Below are positions 62,216 through 64,000 of a DNA stretch of 64,000 bases, one piece after another; the first letter of the stretch is position 1, and each line of letters begins with the position of its first letter. Made by a program: the position numbers and the translations under genes. The notes under the pieces are model-generated. The model was given only the letters and a program-made list of their open reading frames with translations. It was not told where the DNA came from and searched no databases. Source of the stretch: Rhodamnia argentea (Eukaryota; Streptophyta; Magnoliopsida; Myrtales; Myrtaceae). The stretch lies in assembly GCF_020921035.1 (NCBI RefSeq), contig NC_063156.1:26894283-26958282 (forward strand), given 5' to 3'.

Positions 62216-62500
62216 CTGATTTTTTTTTAAAATTGTTTAAAAAAGAAAATTAACCTAGTCTCGGTATTGGATCTTGTTTGGGAAAAGTTTCATCAACTTA
62301 AATGGGAAGATTTTGAATTTCTGTTGTAGATATATGATTGGGACATTCTCATAATCGTGATGGTGTCTAGGATTTCAATGCTCGATTTTTCTAGAAAATG
62401 CCCCGATGTACCATAGATAGCACAAGAAACACCGACTGTCATTCCTTCCTGAATAAAAATGTAGAAACAGAATGTTTCCACCAAATACGGACTATAGGTA

Positions 62501-62715
62501 GATCGTTCCTACACGCATTTTCGGCGCCAATCGCAACCCAATTAAGATGAAATTACGATCAATTTCACCATGGAAAAGCAAAGACGCATCAACTAACACC
62601 CAATAATAAGATCGTTCCTACTCGCATTTTCGGCGCTAATCACAACCCAATTAAGATGAAATTACAATCAATTTCACCATGGAAAAGCAAAGACGCATCA
62701 ACTAACACCCAAAAA
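62501..62715. repeat. tandem duplication, 108-bp unit
   Basis: Two head-to-tail copies starting AGATCGTTCCTAC and running to ACTAACACCCAA. They differ at about five bases, so the duplication is fairly recent. Confidence 0.9.
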
Positions 62716-63284
62716 AATAATAATAAATGCGGTCATCCTTTTCAAATGCTACGCAAGACGAAAAAACTAGTGCAAGTAAGAGAATGTGAAATCATTAGTA
62801 GGATCTTTCTGATCAATCTAGAGATCATTTCGATTCATTTTTATTTTCATCTTTTGTGGAGATTGGCTTGGTCTTTTGTGTATTGCACCAAAGGCTTCCC
62901 GACTTATAATTTATTGAAACGGAATTGGCTGAAACCGAACAAGGCCAAAGTCAAATTGTTTGAGGGTATATGAACAACGTCAGCATACAAGCACATAGTA
63001 GCAATCAATCTCCCACCTTTTTTCTAGTATACTGCCTTGTACCCCTCCACAACCCTCGTCCATAAAGGCAAGTTCTAAGATTCAACGAGTTTTGATTCAC
63101 CCAACTTCTCTCATGAATTATTGATCATGCATAACATCCCGAGCGGCCATACTTTTGATAAAATTTCAGGATTGAGAAAGGTAATATCTCTTCTAACAAT
63201 ATCGTGAGTTCATACATGTGAGTTGCACGTCCGTTGCACGTATGTCGCACATGCATTGCACAGGATAAAGATATTGAATTTATT
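62716..63284. other. unassigned stretch
   Basis: AT-rich DNA. A 105-codon plus-strand frame ending at 62973 has no recognisable domain. Nothing further is supported. Confidence 0.35.
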
Positions 63285-63421
63285 TGCTGAGGACAGACGA
63301 GGAGGACGAAGCCAAGAAGGAAGCCGTTCAGTAGCCCTCCAATGTGATCGGAATTATCTATGCGTGAAATGAATACTTCAAGTCCTAAAAAAAGTGCTGC
63401 CACGCGGATTAATGTAAACAA
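63285..63421 (-). pseudogene. rhomboid-like protease exon relic
   Basis: The minus-strand frame reads VAALFLGLEVFISRIDNSDH followed by IGGLLNGFLLGFVLL. This matches the membrane segment of plant rhomboid-like (RBL) proteins around the catalytic His block (xVDNFAHIGGFxxGFLLGFxLL). His of HIGG is kept, but the preceding NFA is NSD. After VCPQQ the frame leaves the family and no GxSG serine motif or other exon is nearby. It is an isolated fragment next to the second duplicated module. Confidence 0.55.
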
Positions 63422-63437
63422 ACCAGCAAAAATTTTA

Positions 63438-63985
63438 TGGCATAAAACGTTGTACTGTGCGGTGATCAGCGTAGTGCTGGTGAGTGCGGGTTAAACAAGA
63501 GGTACAAAGAGCTATCATATGGATCTTCTATATGATTGATTGCTAGCTACTCTACACGGTCAGGTAACACACCACTTCCTTCCCCGCGGGGAGATGCTCT
63601 GGGTTCGGCTGCTCCTTCTCATGTTAGTGGAAAGCTGATGGCCACCGTCAGCCCCATCGAGATGACACCGACCCTCGGTCGGGACGGCTTGAGATAGCAA
63701 ACGTTGGCTAGGACGGCCAGGATCGGGAGGCCAGCAATGACTGCAACCTTAAAGGCAAACATTGCAACTTGATTGTTGTCTATCATATTGATGAGAGGAA
63801 GAAGATTCGTAGATGGAAAGAAGAAGGTGGAGGATGAAGATGGTTGCTCGTTCGTGGATGGAAAAAAAAAGGTAGAGGATGAAGATGGTCGCTCGTTCAT
63901 AGATGGAAAGAATTAGGTGGCGAAGAAACATGTCAAAAGGAGGCACTTACGAGGGATTGAAGTAGCCGCTAAAATTTACGGAAAA
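63438..63985. repeat. module copy 2 of the dispersed ~0.5-kb duplication
   Basis: Matches 61692-62215 from TGGCATAAAACGTTGTACTG onward. It has three copies of the 45-bp minisatellite unit (63810-63915) against about two in copy 1. It reaches almost to the window edge, so its true end may lie outside. Confidence 0.75.
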
Positions 63986-64000
63986 AGTTTTTAAAAATGT

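Overview
The window is plant nuclear DNA. It has spliced genes with GT-AG introns, AT-rich intergenic and intronic sequence, simple repeats and abundant non-autonomous repeats. The proteins match angiosperm families, with intron positions and lengths close to those of Arabidopsis orthologues. Gene content fits a eudicot. The repeat families (foldback elements with a GC-rich core, and AT-rich elements with inverted ends) make me think of Myrtaceae such as a eucalypt, but that is inference only.

I rebuilt eight spliced genes whose exons join in frame to give full-length proteins of a recognised family, one intronless gene and one small two-exon gene of unknown family. Left to right they are: a ginkbilobin-2-type secreted protein (+, 0.3-0.7 kb); the TFIIH/repair helicase XPD (UVH6 type; -, 12 exons, 758 aa); the plastid inner-envelope translocase subunit SECY2 (-, 13 exons, 572 aa); the small gene (-, 60 aa, 24 kb); a mitochondrial-type P-class PPR protein (-, 556 aa); a short divergent NAC protein (-, 209 aa); a circularly permuted plastid GTPase of the DGP3/RbgA type (-, 9 exons, 366 aa); the plastid fatty-acid-binding CHI-fold protein FAP1 (-, 288 aa); the NatB catalytic subunit NAA20 (-, 6 exons, 174 aa); the splicing factor PRP18 (+, 413 aa); and the COMPASS subunit WDR5A (+, 318 aa). 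NAA20 and PRP18 are divergent, with about 0.5 kb between their start codons.

The intervals at 18-24 kb, 25-27 kb, 30-34 kb, 36-38 kb and 56-58 kb are dominated by repeats: at least four families of short elements with inverted ends, one probable solo Copia-type LTR, and several micro- and minisatellites. The right end (61.4-64 kb) is a patchwork of relics: a frameshifted glutathione reductase exon that has lost one redox cysteine, a rhomboid protease fragment, and a duplicated module of about 0.5 kb.

The genes do not form an operon or a visible pathway. They are ordinary housekeeping loci: transcription and repair, plastid biogenesis (SECY2, DGP3, FAP1), organelle RNA metabolism, protein N-acetylation, splicing and chromatin. 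I see no CRISPR, phage-like or defence-island system. The most novel-looking items are an embedded host-like segment inside a foldback structure at 19 kb, the 60-aa gene, the aberrant NAC protein, and the relic cluster.
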